DNA of 64,000 nucleotides from JAJDTT01 sp022827025 (GTDB lineage: Bacteria > Acidobacteriota > UBA6911 > RPQK01 > JAJDTT01): positions 4,092,001 to 4,156,000 of the forward strand of contig OZ241897.1 in assembly GCA_965203535.1 (NCBI GenBank). The letters run 5' to 3'. Of the stretch, positions 8,590-18,300 are shown one piece after another; position 1 is the stretch's first letter, and the number at the start of each line of letters is the position of its first letter. The notes below the pieces were generated by a model. That model saw only the letters and a list, made by a program, of their open reading frames with translations. It was not told the DNA's origin and ran no database searches. The translations under genes were made by a program, and so were the position numbers.

Positions 8590-10827
8590 ATGCCCGTGGC
8601 GAAGCTCGTTAGATCTGCCCTCGCGGTCAATCTCCTTCTGGTGCTCTGGATACTATGGCCCGGCAGCGCTCCGGTCTGGGCATCGGGTCAAACCCCAACG
8701 CCGGTGACCGTCGTCATCGGCCGCTCCGCCCCCCAACTCGAGCAGTTCGCGGCCGGTGAACTGTGCGGCTACCTGGAAAAGCTCTTCGGTCTGACGACCC
8801 AGCCGGTCACGCAGTGGACCGATGCCTCCCGCATCACCTTTCTCGTGGGGAGTCCCGCGACCAATTCGGCGATCGACAAGTCTGGATTCCCCGAATTGAG
8901 CGACCAGGGAATCCTGCTGCGGAGCGTGAACTCCGGGGACCGCCCGGCGCTGATCGTCGGAGGGGGAAGCCCCCGCGCCACCCTCTGGGCGGTGTACGAA
9001 CTGGCCGAACGCTGGGGAGTCCGCTATCTGGTCCGCGGAGACGTCCTGCCCGAGAAAAAGAATCTGGACCTCCCCGAACTGGACGTGCTCATGGAGCCCA
9101 TCCTGCGAGTGCGGTCCCACCCCACGGTCCAGGATTTCGCCTCCAGCGGCGAGTCGTGGGCGGCAGCGGACTTCTGCCGCCTGATCGATCAACTGGCCAA
9201 GCTGAAGTTCTCCCGCATCAACTTCTATCCCTACGGCTGGCAACCCTATCTGCACTACGAGCTGAAGGGAATCCAACGAAAATCGGCGTGGCTCTGGTAC
9301 GACTACCACTACCCCATCACTCCCGACATGCCGGGAAGGGAACTGTTCGGCGACGCCACGGAGTTCTGGAATCCCGACCTTCCCCTCAACACGGACTACG
9401 AGCGCTTCATCGAGGCCGGTCAGAAGCTGGCACGAGACGTGATCTCGCACGCCAAGAGCCGCGGAATGGAGGTGGCGGTTTCGGCGCCCACCACCGATTT
9501 CACCCCCGAATTCGCGCCGCTGCTCAAAGGCGCCGAAAGGAGCGGCATCCGGAGCGGCCTGACCATCGTCCCCGGGGCCGAGACTCCGTTGGATGACCCC
9601 CAGTTGGCGGAACTTGCCGTGACCACCCTCAAGGCGACCATCGAGACCTACCAGGAGGCCGACTACGTCACGGTCTGGATGCCGGAGGTGCGGCAGTGGA
9701 CCGGCGAATACGAAAAAGCCTGGAAGGCGCTGGACGCCAGGCACGGGATCAGCCGGGTCCTTTCGTTGGAGCAGATCTTCGCGGCGGCGGCGCAGCGCCG
9801 GGGATCCGAGGTCCCCCGGGAGCGGGTGATGAACGAGATCAAGGGGGATATTGCCAGCCTCTACTTCTACGAACGCCTGTTGAAGGATTCCCAGGTGCTG
9901 GAGACCACGCGGCGGCCGGACATGAAGTTCATGTACTGGGGTGTGTCCGAGGAGCTGTTTCCCATAGTGGACCGCATTCTTCCCGCCGGATGGGAAATCG
10001 GAGTCATGCCCTCCAACCAGCCGGTTCGCCTCCTGCGTCGGATCGAGGTTCTGAAGGAACTTCCGGCGCAGAACCCGGGGGTTCTGGACCTGACCATCGA
10101 TGACGACAACCTCGGTATGGTGCCCCAACTGACGCCCAAGTGGCTTTCTCGAATCGTCCAGGTCCTGAAGCGCAACCGTTGGGCCGGTTTCACCGTCCGC
10201 GAGCGGTTTCCCTTCGATCACGATTGGCCTCTCGCCTACCTGTCCCGCGCGGCGTGGCAGGAGGACGTCACCCCGGACGAGGTGGCCCGAGACCAGTTAA
10301 CCGCCGTCTGCGGAGCCGAGTGCGCGGAAGAGATGCTGGACGCGTTCCAGGAGATCGAGTGGGTGACCACCCTTCTGGCCGACGTCAACCGCAATTTCTC
10401 CAAGGAACGGCCGGGTACGCTGATGAAATATTGGCGTCCGGGGCCGGTGCCCACCTACCTGGAGGCCGTCCGAAGCGGCTACGAACGGGCCCTGAGCGCC
10501 GTGCGCCGGGCCCAGTCGAGATCGACGCCGCCGGGACGGTCCTACCTGGGTTTCTGGCAGGGCCGTCTCGAATTCGCGGTCGGGTTTACGGATACGGTCC
10601 GAAACGTCCATCAGGCGGGCGCCGCTGAAATGGTCAACGACTACTCGACGTCCCTGAAGCATGCCCAAAATGCGCTGGGAAGCCTGCGCGGAGGACTGGA
10701 ATCCTACGCCCGGATCGCCAGCAGCCAGACCGACCGCGGCGCCATCGCCATGCTGGGCGAGTTCGCCTACCGGCCATTGCGGGCCAAGATCGCCGAATTG
10801 ACCCGACTGGTGAAGGATGGACAGTAG
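8590..10827 (+). CDS. Secreted glycosidase-like protein, paralogue 3 of 4
   Basis: The frame is open upstream through the hairpin region, but ATG 8590 begins a clear signal peptide (AVNLLLVLWILWPGSAPVWASG), giving 745 aa. Same architecture as the other three: the N-domain starts VTVVIGRSAPQLEQFAAGEL, with GDRPALIVGGGSPRATLWAVYEL closing the alpha/beta part. The barrel retains WMPEVRQW, TIDDDNLGMVPQLT and RERFPFDHDW. It keeps the PTTDFTPEFAPLL segment of paralogue 1 and is a more diverged N-domain than copies 1, 2 and 4. No ribosome-binding site stands out. Paralogue 4 follows 27 nt later, so they are probably co-transcribed. Confidence 0.7.
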   Translation: MPVAKLVRSALAVNLLLVLWILWPGSAPVWASGQTPTPVTVVIGRSAPQLEQFAAGELCGYLEKLFGLTTQPVTQWTDASRITFLVGSPATNSAIDKSGFPELSDQGILLRSVNSGDRPALIVGGGSPRATLWAVYELAERWGVRYLVRGDVLPEKKNLDLPELDVLMEPILRVRSHPTVQDFASSGESWAAADFCRLIDQLAKLKFSRINFYPYGWQPYLHYELKGIQRKSAWLWYDYHYPITPDMPGRELFGDATEFWNPDLPLNTDYERFIEAGQKLARDVISHAKSRGMEVAVSAPTTDFTPEFAPLLKGAERSGIRSGLTIVPGAETPLDDPQLAELAVTTLKATIETYQEADYVTVWMPEVRQWTGEYEKAWKALDARHGISRVLSLEQIFAAAAQRRGSEVPRERVMNEIKGDIASLYFYERLLKDSQVLETTRRPDMKFMYWGVSEELFPIVDRILPAGWEIGVMPSNQPVRLLRRIEVLKELPAQNPGVLDLTIDDDNLGMVPQLTPKWLSRIVQVLKRNRWAGFTVRERFPFDHDWPLAYLSRAAWQEDVTPDEVARDQLTAVCGAECAEEMLDAFQEIEWVTTLLADVNRNFSKERPGTLMKYWRPGPVPTYLEAVRSGYERALSAVRRAQSRSTPPGRSYLGFWQGRLEFAVGFTDTVRNVHQAGAAEMVNDYSTSLKHAQNALGSLRGGLESYARIASSQTDRGAIAMLGEFAYRPLRAKIAELTRLVKDGQ

Positions 10828-10854
10828 CGTAGTGGGGCGTCGTGAGGAGGGGAT

Positions 10855-13074
10855 GTGGAGAGAATAAAGAAGCTTCGGCACTGGACCGTCCTCTTGTGGT
10901 TGGCGTGCTGGGGTTGTTCGACGGCTCCCCCCCGAGTGGACGTGGTCGTCGGCAGCACGGCGCCGGAACTGGAACGGTTTGCGGCGCAGGAGCTCTGCGA
11001 CTACCTGGCCAAGCTCTACGGGATCCGGACCCATCCGAGCCGGCACCTCACGATTGGCGCGGAAGCCGTGTTTCTCGTCGGCAGTCCCGAAACGAATTCG
11101 GCGGTCCGGCAGGTGCTGGGGGAGAGCGGCTTCGGGGAGGTCACGGATCAGGGTCTGGTCCTGAAGAGGACCCAGTGGAACGAACGGCCGGCTCTGGTCG
11201 TCGGCGGAGGCAGTCCGCGGGCCACCTTGTGGGCCGTCTATGACTTGGTGGAGCGCTGGGGCGTGCGCTATCTCACCGACCGGGACGTGCTGCCGGATAG
11301 GAACGAGAAGTTCCAGCTACCGGATCTGGACGTGCTGATGGAGCCGGTCTTCCGTATTCGCGCCCACCCCACGATTCAGGATTTCGCCTGCAGCGGAGAG
11401 GCCTGGGGGATCGCCGATTTCAGGGTGCTCCTCGATCAGTTGGCCAAGATGAAATTCAGCCGGGTAAACATCTACCCCTTCGGGTATCAGCCCTACCTGC
11501 ACTGGGAGTCCAAAGGGATCGAGCGACGGTCCGCCTGGCTCTGGTACGATTTTCACTACCCCATCACACCGGACATGGTGGGCCGGGAACTCTTCGGGGA
11601 CTCCAAGAAGTTCTGGAATCCGGACCTGCCTGCGGAGGGGAGCTACCGGGAACTCGTCGCTGCCGGTGAGCGGCAGGTCCACAACCTCATCGAGCACGCC
11701 CACCGGAGGGGACTGGAAACCAACAACTATGCGGACATCACGCAGTTTCCTCCGGAATTCGCCCCCCTTCTGACGGATGCCCAGAGGGTCCGGCAACTCG
11801 GTCAACTGATGGTGGTGCCGGGGGCCTCGACACCGGTGGACGACCCCAGCTACCGCGATCTGTGCACGGCGGTGCTGAAGACGATCATCGAGACCTATCC
11901 GGAGACCGACCTGATCACCATCAGCATTCCCGAATGGCGGCAGTGGACGGAGGTCTACGAGGACGCCTGGAAGGTGCTGGACGCCAAGTACGGCCTGAGC
12001 AGCGTCCTCTCTCTCTCGGACGCCCTGGAGGCGGGTCGCAACAGGAAGTGGTTCCGGGGACCGGAGGGCTGGAAAAAGTCCCTGGACGAGGTCAAGGGCG
12101 ACTTGGCCAGCCTCGTCTTCTACGACCACCTGCTGGAGAGCCTGGGCCCCCTGCAAGGCTCGACGGGCGCTCCCAAGCGAATCATGTTCTGGGGAATGGC
12201 GGAAGAACTCTGGCCCCTGTTGGGTAAGATTCTCAAACCCGGAACCGAAGTCGGCCTGATGCCGGACAATTTCCAGACCCACGTCCTGAAGCGCCGCGAG
12301 ATATTCGGCACCTTTCCGACCGAAGAGGTCGCGGGCCTCCTGCATCTCACCCTGGACGACGACAACGTCGGAGTGATGCCCCAGATCACGATTTCGGCCG
12401 TCCATGAACTGGTCAAGGAGCTCCGGAAGGGCTGGGCCGGCTTCTCCGCCCGCGAGCGATTCCCCGCCGACCATGACTGGGTCCTGGCCTACCTGTCGCG
12501 GGCGGGATGGGATGCCGAGGCCACGCCCGATGCCGTCGCCGCCGACTTCCTCCAGGGGGTCTGCGGTCAGGCCTGCGGCGTGGCCCTGCTGGAAGCCTTC
12601 CGGGAAGTCGAAGCGGCGACCACCGCCTTCGAGCAGAGCGATTACGGGTTCGGGTTCCCGGTGCCGAGCCTGATGATGAAGCACTGGAGAAGGCCCGGCC
12701 CGATACCGGAGTATCTCTCCCAGGTGCGGGACCACTACCGGAGAGGACTGGAGGCCTCGCGGCGAGCCTACCAGCAGGCCACGGACGCCGGACGCTCCCT
12801 GCCGGCGTTCTGGATCGGAAGATTGGAGTTCGCAGTCAACTACGTCAATGCCGTGGAAGCGGTTCGCCTGGCCGCGGCGGCCGAGTCGTCGGGGCAGACC
12901 GAAGAGGCGCTGAACCATGTTCGGCAAGCCCTCCGGTCCTTGAAGACAGCGCTGGAATCCTACGCCCGGGTCGCCCGCAACCGCACGGATCTGGGCGTCA
13001 TCGCCATCGTCAACGAATATGGCTACCGGCCGCTGCTGGAGAAGAGCGCCGAACTGGAGCAGATCGTGAAATGA
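10855..13074 (+). CDS. Secreted glycosidase-like protein, paralogue 4 of 4
   Basis: Starts at GTG 10855; the ATG at 10853 hits a stop after four codons. AGGAGGGG directly upstream supports initiation here although spacing is short. The 739-aa protein begins KLRHWTVLLWLACWGCSTAPP, a short lipoprotein-like signal. The N-domain is close to copies 1 and 2 (VVVGSTAPELERFAAQEL). The barrel keeps DDDNVGVMPQIT and RERFPADHDW but has IPEWRQW instead of MPE..QW and a changed NNYADITQFPPEF loop. Together with copies 1-3 it forms a tandemly expanded secreted enzyme set, presumably covering several linkages of one polymer. Confidence 0.7.
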   Translation: MERIKKLRHWTVLLWLACWGCSTAPPRVDVVVGSTAPELERFAAQELCDYLAKLYGIRTHPSRHLTIGAEAVFLVGSPETNSAVRQVLGESGFGEVTDQGLVLKRTQWNERPALVVGGGSPRATLWAVYDLVERWGVRYLTDRDVLPDRNEKFQLPDLDVLMEPVFRIRAHPTIQDFACSGEAWGIADFRVLLDQLAKMKFSRVNIYPFGYQPYLHWESKGIERRSAWLWYDFHYPITPDMVGRELFGDSKKFWNPDLPAEGSYRELVAAGERQVHNLIEHAHRRGLETNNYADITQFPPEFAPLLTDAQRVRQLGQLMVVPGASTPVDDPSYRDLCTAVLKTIIETYPETDLITISIPEWRQWTEVYEDAWKVLDAKYGLSSVLSLSDALEAGRNRKWFRGPEGWKKSLDEVKGDLASLVFYDHLLESLGPLQGSTGAPKRIMFWGMAEELWPLLGKILKPGTEVGLMPDNFQTHVLKRREIFGTFPTEEVAGLLHLTLDDDNVGVMPQITISAVHELVKELRKGWAGFSARERFPADHDWVLAYLSRAGWDAEATPDAVAADFLQGVCGQACGVALLEAFREVEAATTAFEQSDYGFGFPVPSLMMKHWRRPGPIPEYLSQVRDHYRRGLEASRRAYQQATDAGRSLPAFWIGRLEFAVNYVNAVEAVRLAAAAESSGQTEEALNHVRQALRSLKTALESYARVARNRTDLGVIAIVNEYGYRPLLEKSAELEQIVK

Positions 13075-13114
13075 GTCGAAGTGGAACGCCGGCTCTCCAA
13101 TGGCCGAACAGGAG

Positions 13115-13161
13115 CGGCGACATTCTTGTCGCCGAATGGGAACGGCGGCTTCCCAGCCGCC
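13115..13161. repeat. Two hairpin repeats with different stems
   Basis: First: CGGCGACA (13115-13122), loop TTCT, TGTCGCCG (13127-13134), a perfect 8-bp stem. Second: GGCGGC, TTCCCA, GCCGCC at 13144-13161. Different stem sequences, same size and TTC-containing loops. They lie between paralogue 4 and the enolase-family gene and could stop or protect the upstream transcript. Confidence 0.7.
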
Positions 13162-13273
13162 GACACTCCAGACTCCCGTTCAAAAGAGCAGAAGTGGGTG
13201 ACTACACTGTCTCTCCCCGAGTCCCCCCAAGGTCCGGAATGAAGTTCCGCCATTCTGACAAGGAACAAGTCAA

Positions 13274-14452
13274 ATGAAGATCACCGACATCATTGCCCAC
13301 GTGATGGAGATCCCCGATCCCGATGGGCACACTCCACGCCGGAACTGGATCTTCGTCGAGATTCGCACCGACGAGGGCCTCACCGGCATCGGTGAGGCGA
13401 CCACCGAGTACACCGAACTTGCGGTGAAGGCCCAGATCGAGACGGAGCTGAAACCTCGCCTCCTGGGAATGAACCCCCTGGAAATCGGACGCATCTGGAC
13501 CCTGGGTTTCCGCCATTTCTGGTGGCGGATGGGCGTCGTTCACACCAGCGCCATGAGCGGGATCGATCAGGCCCTGTGGGACCTCAAAGGCAAAGCGGCC
13601 GGCCTGCCCGTATACGAGCTTCTGGGAGGCCGCGTGCGCGACCGGGTCCGTCTCTACGCCCGGGTGCGCGACGTGTTCGCCGAGGGCGAAGCCACCTTGG
13701 AGGAAGACATCCTCCAAGCCGTCGAAGAAGAAGGTTTCGACGCCTTCAAATCCGGATTCGGCGCGTTGACCCAGCCCTTCGATGAAATCGAACAGGTCAA
13801 CAGGGCCATCGACGACTACCGGCGCATGAGGGAAGCCGCGGGACCGGACGTAGCGCTCATGTGCGACGCGGCCGGCGTCTATTCCCCGACCGCTGCGGCC
13901 CGCCTGATCGACGGTTTGCGGGAGGTCGACATCTACTTCGTCGAGGAACCCACCAACCAGGACACGGTCAATCCCACCCTCCAACTGAAACGCGCCTACC
14001 CCGACGTGAAGATCGCCGTGGGCGAACGGCTCTTCACCCGTTGGGCCTTCCGGGAGTGGTTCGAGAGCCAGGCCATCGACGTCTGCCAGGCGGACATCTG
14101 CCACGCGGGCGGGATCAGCGAGCTCATGAAGATCGCCCACTACGCGGAGGTCTACGGGATTCTGATCGCTCCCCACAATCCCTATGGACCGGTGGCCCTG
14201 GCCGCCGCCGCCCACGCCGCCGCCGCCATGCCGAATTTCACCCTGCTGGAGCACTGCCGGCTGCGTCCCTGGTTCGACGACGTGCAGAAGGTCGCGGTCC
14301 CCATCGTCCGAGGCTACGTCGACCTGGACGAACTCGGGAAACGGCCGGGCCTGGGAGTAGAGCTGGACATGGAGATGATCAAGAACCGTCCCCACAGGCC
14401 GCTGGCCTCAAACCCCTTCGTCATGAAGGACGGGTCGTCGCCTCTGGTCTAG
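13274..14452 (+). CDS. Enolase-superfamily (mandelate racemase type) sugar-acid dehydratase 1
   Basis: The 392-aa product has the two-domain mandelate-racemase fold: capping domain 1-~125, then a barrel. Likely catalytic and Mg2+ residues in family order: Lys159 (FDAFKSGFG), Asp198 (LMCDAAG), Glu224 (YFVEEPTN), Glu251 (AVGERLF) and His301 (LIAPHNPYGP), a pattern like galactonate-type acid-sugar dehydratases. These enzymes dehydrate aldonic or uronic acids to 2-keto-3-deoxy acids in the cytosol. It follows the secreted glycosidase-like set and is the first cytoplasmic catabolic gene of that strand. AAGGAA sits upstream of the ATG. Exact substrate unknown. Confidence 0.85.
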   Translation: MKITDIIAHVMEIPDPDGHTPRRNWIFVEIRTDEGLTGIGEATTEYTELAVKAQIETELKPRLLGMNPLEIGRIWTLGFRHFWWRMGVVHTSAMSGIDQALWDLKGKAAGLPVYELLGGRVRDRVRLYARVRDVFAEGEATLEEDILQAVEEEGFDAFKSGFGALTQPFDEIEQVNRAIDDYRRMREAAGPDVALMCDAAGVYSPTAAARLIDGLREVDIYFVEEPTNQDTVNPTLQLKRAYPDVKIAVGERLFTRWAFREWFESQAIDVCQADICHAGGISELMKIAHYAEVYGILIAPHNPYGPVALAAAAHAAAAMPNFTLLEHCRLRPWFDDVQKVAVPIVRGYVDLDELGKRPGLGVELDMEMIKNRPHRPLASNPFVMKDGSSPLV

Positions 14453-14541
14453 AGTGTCCCCCGTGTTGCCGAATAGCGGAATTCAGGCCGGCCACCGGTC
14501 ATCCTCCAACTGGCGGGCTCGGAGGCGATGGAGGTCTCTAT

Positions 14542-14571
14542 TTGACAATCGTGCTCACCAGGTGCCATGAT
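14542..14571 (+). promoter_or_regulatory. Possible sigma70-type promoter for the DUF3800 gene
   Basis: TTGACA (14542-14547), an 18-nt spacer, and CATGAT (14566-14571) lie about 70 nt upstream of the DUF3800 ATG, in a 190-nt gap that otherwise holds nothing recognised. The -10 box is weak, so this is tentative. Confidence 0.3.
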
Positions 14572-14642
14572 GCCATTGCGGTTGGGAGGGCTGCTCCGGC
14601 GGTTCGTTGAGCTTCGGCTCACCCGGCTGCATTTTTTTGTCC

Positions 14643-15338
14643 ATGCATCTCCTCTACCTCGACGACGCTGGCTCCGTCAACAATCCCAACGAGCAATACT
14701 TGGTGCTTGGGGGAGTCTCCGTCTTCGAGGCACAATCGCACTGGGTGACGCAGGAATTGGACCAACTGGCAGAGAATATTGATCCTGTAGACCCACACGG
14801 TGTCGAATTCCATGCTTCTGAAATTTTCTCCCGCCGAAGTATGCCTTGGAAGGGCATGAATCGAGATCAAGCACGCGCCGCCATCAAAGCTGTCCTTCAG
14901 GTGCTAACCAAGTCGTATGAAACAGCCCGTGCATTCGCATGCGTCGTCCATAAGGACTCGTTTCCGAATCAGGATCCGATGGAGATTGCCTTCGAGGATC
15001 TTTGCAAGAGATTCGACCTCTTCTTGGAACGGGTGAACGCCAACCAAGATGGCGACACGCAACGGGGACTCCTGATACTCGACAAGACTACCTATGAGAC
15101 GACACTTCAGCAGTTGGCGCTAAAGTTCAGGACTCTGGGAACCCATTGGGGCGTTATTCAGAACATTGCTGACACACCCCTCTTCGTTAACTCCCAGGCA
15201 TCCCGTGTGATCCAACTCGCCGACCATGTCGCCTACTCCGTATTTCGGCTGTACCAGGCCAACGACACACAGTATTTCAATATTCCACCTGAGAGTTCCG
15301 GCCGGCGCATTACAGCTACCGCCGGTCTGCTCCCGTGA
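14643..15338 (+). CDS. DUF3800 domain protein
   Basis: The ATG at 14643 opens MHLLYLDDAGSVN, the usual DUF3800 beginning with acidic residues at positions 7-8; upstream in-frame codons are not convincing. LLILDKTTYE follows at ~142-151 and the family QLADHVAYSVFRL motif lies near residue 195-207. DUF3800 proteins are predicted RNase H-like-fold enzymes, frequently found near phage-defence or mobile genes, with no settled biochemistry. The gene converges with the helicase operon and its last 23 nt overlap the helicase stop end. Codon use is visibly less GC-biased than in the metabolic genes. Partner or bystander of the neighbouring operon cannot be decided here. Confidence 0.7.
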   Translation: MHLLYLDDAGSVNNPNEQYLVLGGVSVFEAQSHWVTQELDQLAENIDPVDPHGVEFHASEIFSRRSMPWKGMNRDQARAAIKAVLQVLTKSYETARAFACVVHKDSFPNQDPMEIAFEDLCKRFDLFLERVNANQDGDTQRGLLILDKTTYETTLQQLALKFRTLGTHWGVIQNIADTPLFVNSQASRVIQLADHVAYSVFRLYQANDTQYFNIPPESSGRRITATAGLLP

Positions 15339-18300
15339 GTGCTGCCTCCCAGGCATCAGCCCGCCATGCAACCTCATTGACCAGCTGTCGACGCGCATTC
15401 TCGGACAACTCCCCGTGAAGCACGTGGATGCCGAAGACAAGGCGATCGCGGTTGTGTACGTCCAAATACCCGAGGGCAAGCTCATTAGTCCTGTCCAGAG
15501 CCCAGTCTCGGACGTGCTCGGCTGTCGGCGCCCCTCCCCATTCACGGCGATGTTCCAGGTCATCCAAAGGGGCGACCATGCTGCGGACGCGAACTCCGCC
15601 CTTGTGGGCATAGAGGGTGATGCGTTGCTCGCGGTCTCCGCGAGGTATCGTGGCTTGGAACTCATGAGCGGAAACTTGGTCCACGCGGCCGTTTGCCAGC
15701 GAGGAGAGCGTCCCTCCCCAATACGCCGCCCCATTGACGTCCGCACGCGGGAACTGACCTTTGAGCGCAGCCACTGTGCGAGAGAACATACTGCCATCCG
15801 TACCCTCTTCCGGGGTCGGAACCAGGAGGCGAAGGAAAGACTCCACCCTACGGGTTCTCCCGATGAGGCGCCGCCGCATGCCATCGTTAAACACGCCGTC
15901 GTTCTTCCTGGGTATGTCCGAGAGTGTGAGGACGTATCGACCGAACGTAGCGTCGAACCTCCACTCGAGGTCGTGCTGCTCGGTCTTGCCGTAGAGGGTC
16001 GCAACGCGAACCGGGAGTTGGTCTCCAGGCGAGATCCGCCAACCGTAATCTTCCACCGCCTTCTTGAATTGGGCGTACCAGAATCGATAGTGGTCGGCGC
16101 TCTCACGAGCTTCCTGTTCCGACACCATCACGACCGGGCGTCCGTTCTGAGGGAACTGGTTCGGCGGCCAGGTGAATGGCCCCAACTCGCACCGCGTCTC
16201 GCGAGGGTTGGTGGCGCCGATGACCATTTCCTTACTCTCGTGCAGCGCGCTCGCCAACGGGGAGTCCATGAGCAGTTCGGCCCGCTTCTGGCGCTCGATG
16301 ACGCGCTCGACCTGCACGCGTTCGAGCGATGCCACCACATGCGGGTAGCCAACATGAAGTTCCACGTCCGGTGGCCGGCCCTTCTGTAGGCGACGCTCGA
16401 TCTGCGAAAAGAAACGGTCGACTCGCCCGACGCGTTGCTCAAGATCTCCAGATGTCCAAGCGACGCCGTAGTGGAGAACTCGGTCGCAAAAGAGGTGCAG
16501 GTCCACCCCCTCCTTGAGCGTATCCGTGCAAACGATCACGCGGGGGAGCGACGGCGTGCGGAACTGCCTCGTCGCTAAGCGGTGGGCACCCGACCCGCCG
16601 ATTACCCCGATGACTGGCATGGGATTGTAAAGTTGCGGCCAACTCTCTTCGCGAGCGAGCTCGCGCCAGTCTCGACCGGCGCCTTCAAGGCAGGCGTCCA
16701 CGATGAGCCGCAGGCGGGATATCCACTGAGTGCAATCGTGTCGGATCTGACCAGCACCCGGGTCTCCCGACTCCAGCCAGTCTAGGAAGCGCTCCGGGAA
16801 AGCGTTCGTGTCGTGCTCGCTCTTCTCATCAGCGAAATACAGGTCAAGCAACGTATCTGTTAGCCGAAAGGTTTGCCCGAGCAGCGTCCGGACGACCTGC
16901 CGCCGACAGAGACGTCGGCACAAGGCATCGCTGGAAACGGCAGCCCCGACTTCCCGCACCTGGGCGGCCGGTAAAGCCAATCGCCCGTTGGGGAAGCGGT
17001 CATCCCATGCCGTCCACAACGTCGGCTGTGTGAACAGCTCGGGGGCGCGATGAGGATCCTTGTCGGGAGTTGCCCGATGGAGGTGCTCGTGGAGAGCGGC
17101 CTCATAGGCGGTTCGCCATGGAGTTGCATTCTCCACATCGAGGCCGAACACCTCAGGGAAGCGGCGAATCGCTTGCACGGCGAGGTAGCGGAGCCGGTTC
17201 GCCCGGTATTGCTGTCGACGTTCGCCGGCGGAGCGAGACGCATGTGTCCAGCTCTCCGCCCACAACTCGTCCGGGAGTTTCGCTGCGGAATTCGCTGGAT
17301 CGACTCCCCCTGCGTGGCACAGCCGTCGCAGCCAGCCGTCCTCGAAGAAGAGCGCGTTTCTGCCGCTGGCGCGGAAGGTCTGACGGTAGCGAAAGAGCCA
17401 CCCCTTCTTCGACATCGCTTTCCGGAACGGGCTCTCTCCTGGCTCGGCTTCGAAGCCCTCGGGATCTTCGGTTTCGTCGGATTCCTCAACGCGGACGCTC
17501 TTGCCGCTCCAGTCGAGCGAGACCCTCCAGTACCGCCACACGCGGTCTTCGATACCTTGGCGGTGTCGCTGGGCCAGCCGATCACAAAGCGTGTTCACCG
17601 TACTGACCCGCCGTGTGAAGATAAGGAACTTGTGTCCGCCCTCCTCGGTGTCGGTGCCGAACGCGAGTGGTGCGACACGATCCACGAGCGAGTCCACCTT
17701 GGGATGGGGCAGCGGCATGTCGAAGCGCTTCTCGAAAGAGGATGAGAGCTGCTGGATGAAATTGGTGTCGGGGGCCTCGGACTTCGTGCCGATGTCCGCC
17801 CGGTCGCGGTGCCAGTCCCCTGAGGCTTGCTCTTCTTGCGGATCGCCGTCGGAGGTAAGGGTCGGCAGAGTGGTCCTGATCGAACTCTGGAGGCTCTCAA
17901 AAGAGGAGAGAAAACCGATTCGGTAACGGTTGCTCCTGCCCTGGAGTACCTTCACCAGTCCCTTCTGCACCAGCCCCATTGAAAGCGTGCCGAGCACGCT
18001 CATCTGGTCATCGCGGACGCCCCAACCTTGATAGTCGTGATTACGGTACTCGTCCTTGCCGACCTCCGTGGGAGGGGACCCCGTAAGGTACCGGCGCGGC
18101 CGCCGCACGAGGAAGGCTCGCAGGGACTCCTGCATCGCCGGCAAGTCCTGAACCAAGTTCGGGTCGAGAATTTCGCCGCTGTCAGGATAGTGGTTGATGA
18201 TCGTCGGTAGATCGTCCGGTCCGCCATGGGCCGGTGTAGCGCTCATGAAGAGCCACTTTTTCACGTGGTGCCTCAGTGCTGCGAACAACACGCGATTCGT

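Noticed and set aside
5934..8630. 898-codon open frame on the minus strand
   Set aside because: It lies antisense to the SGNH and propeller genes, which carry clear family motifs; its translation is repetitive Gly/Val/His/Pro sequence typical of GC-rich shadow frames.
15226..16389. 387-codon plus-strand frame continuing past the DUF3800 gene
   Set aside because: Runs antisense to the helicase C-terminus and has no recognisable domain.
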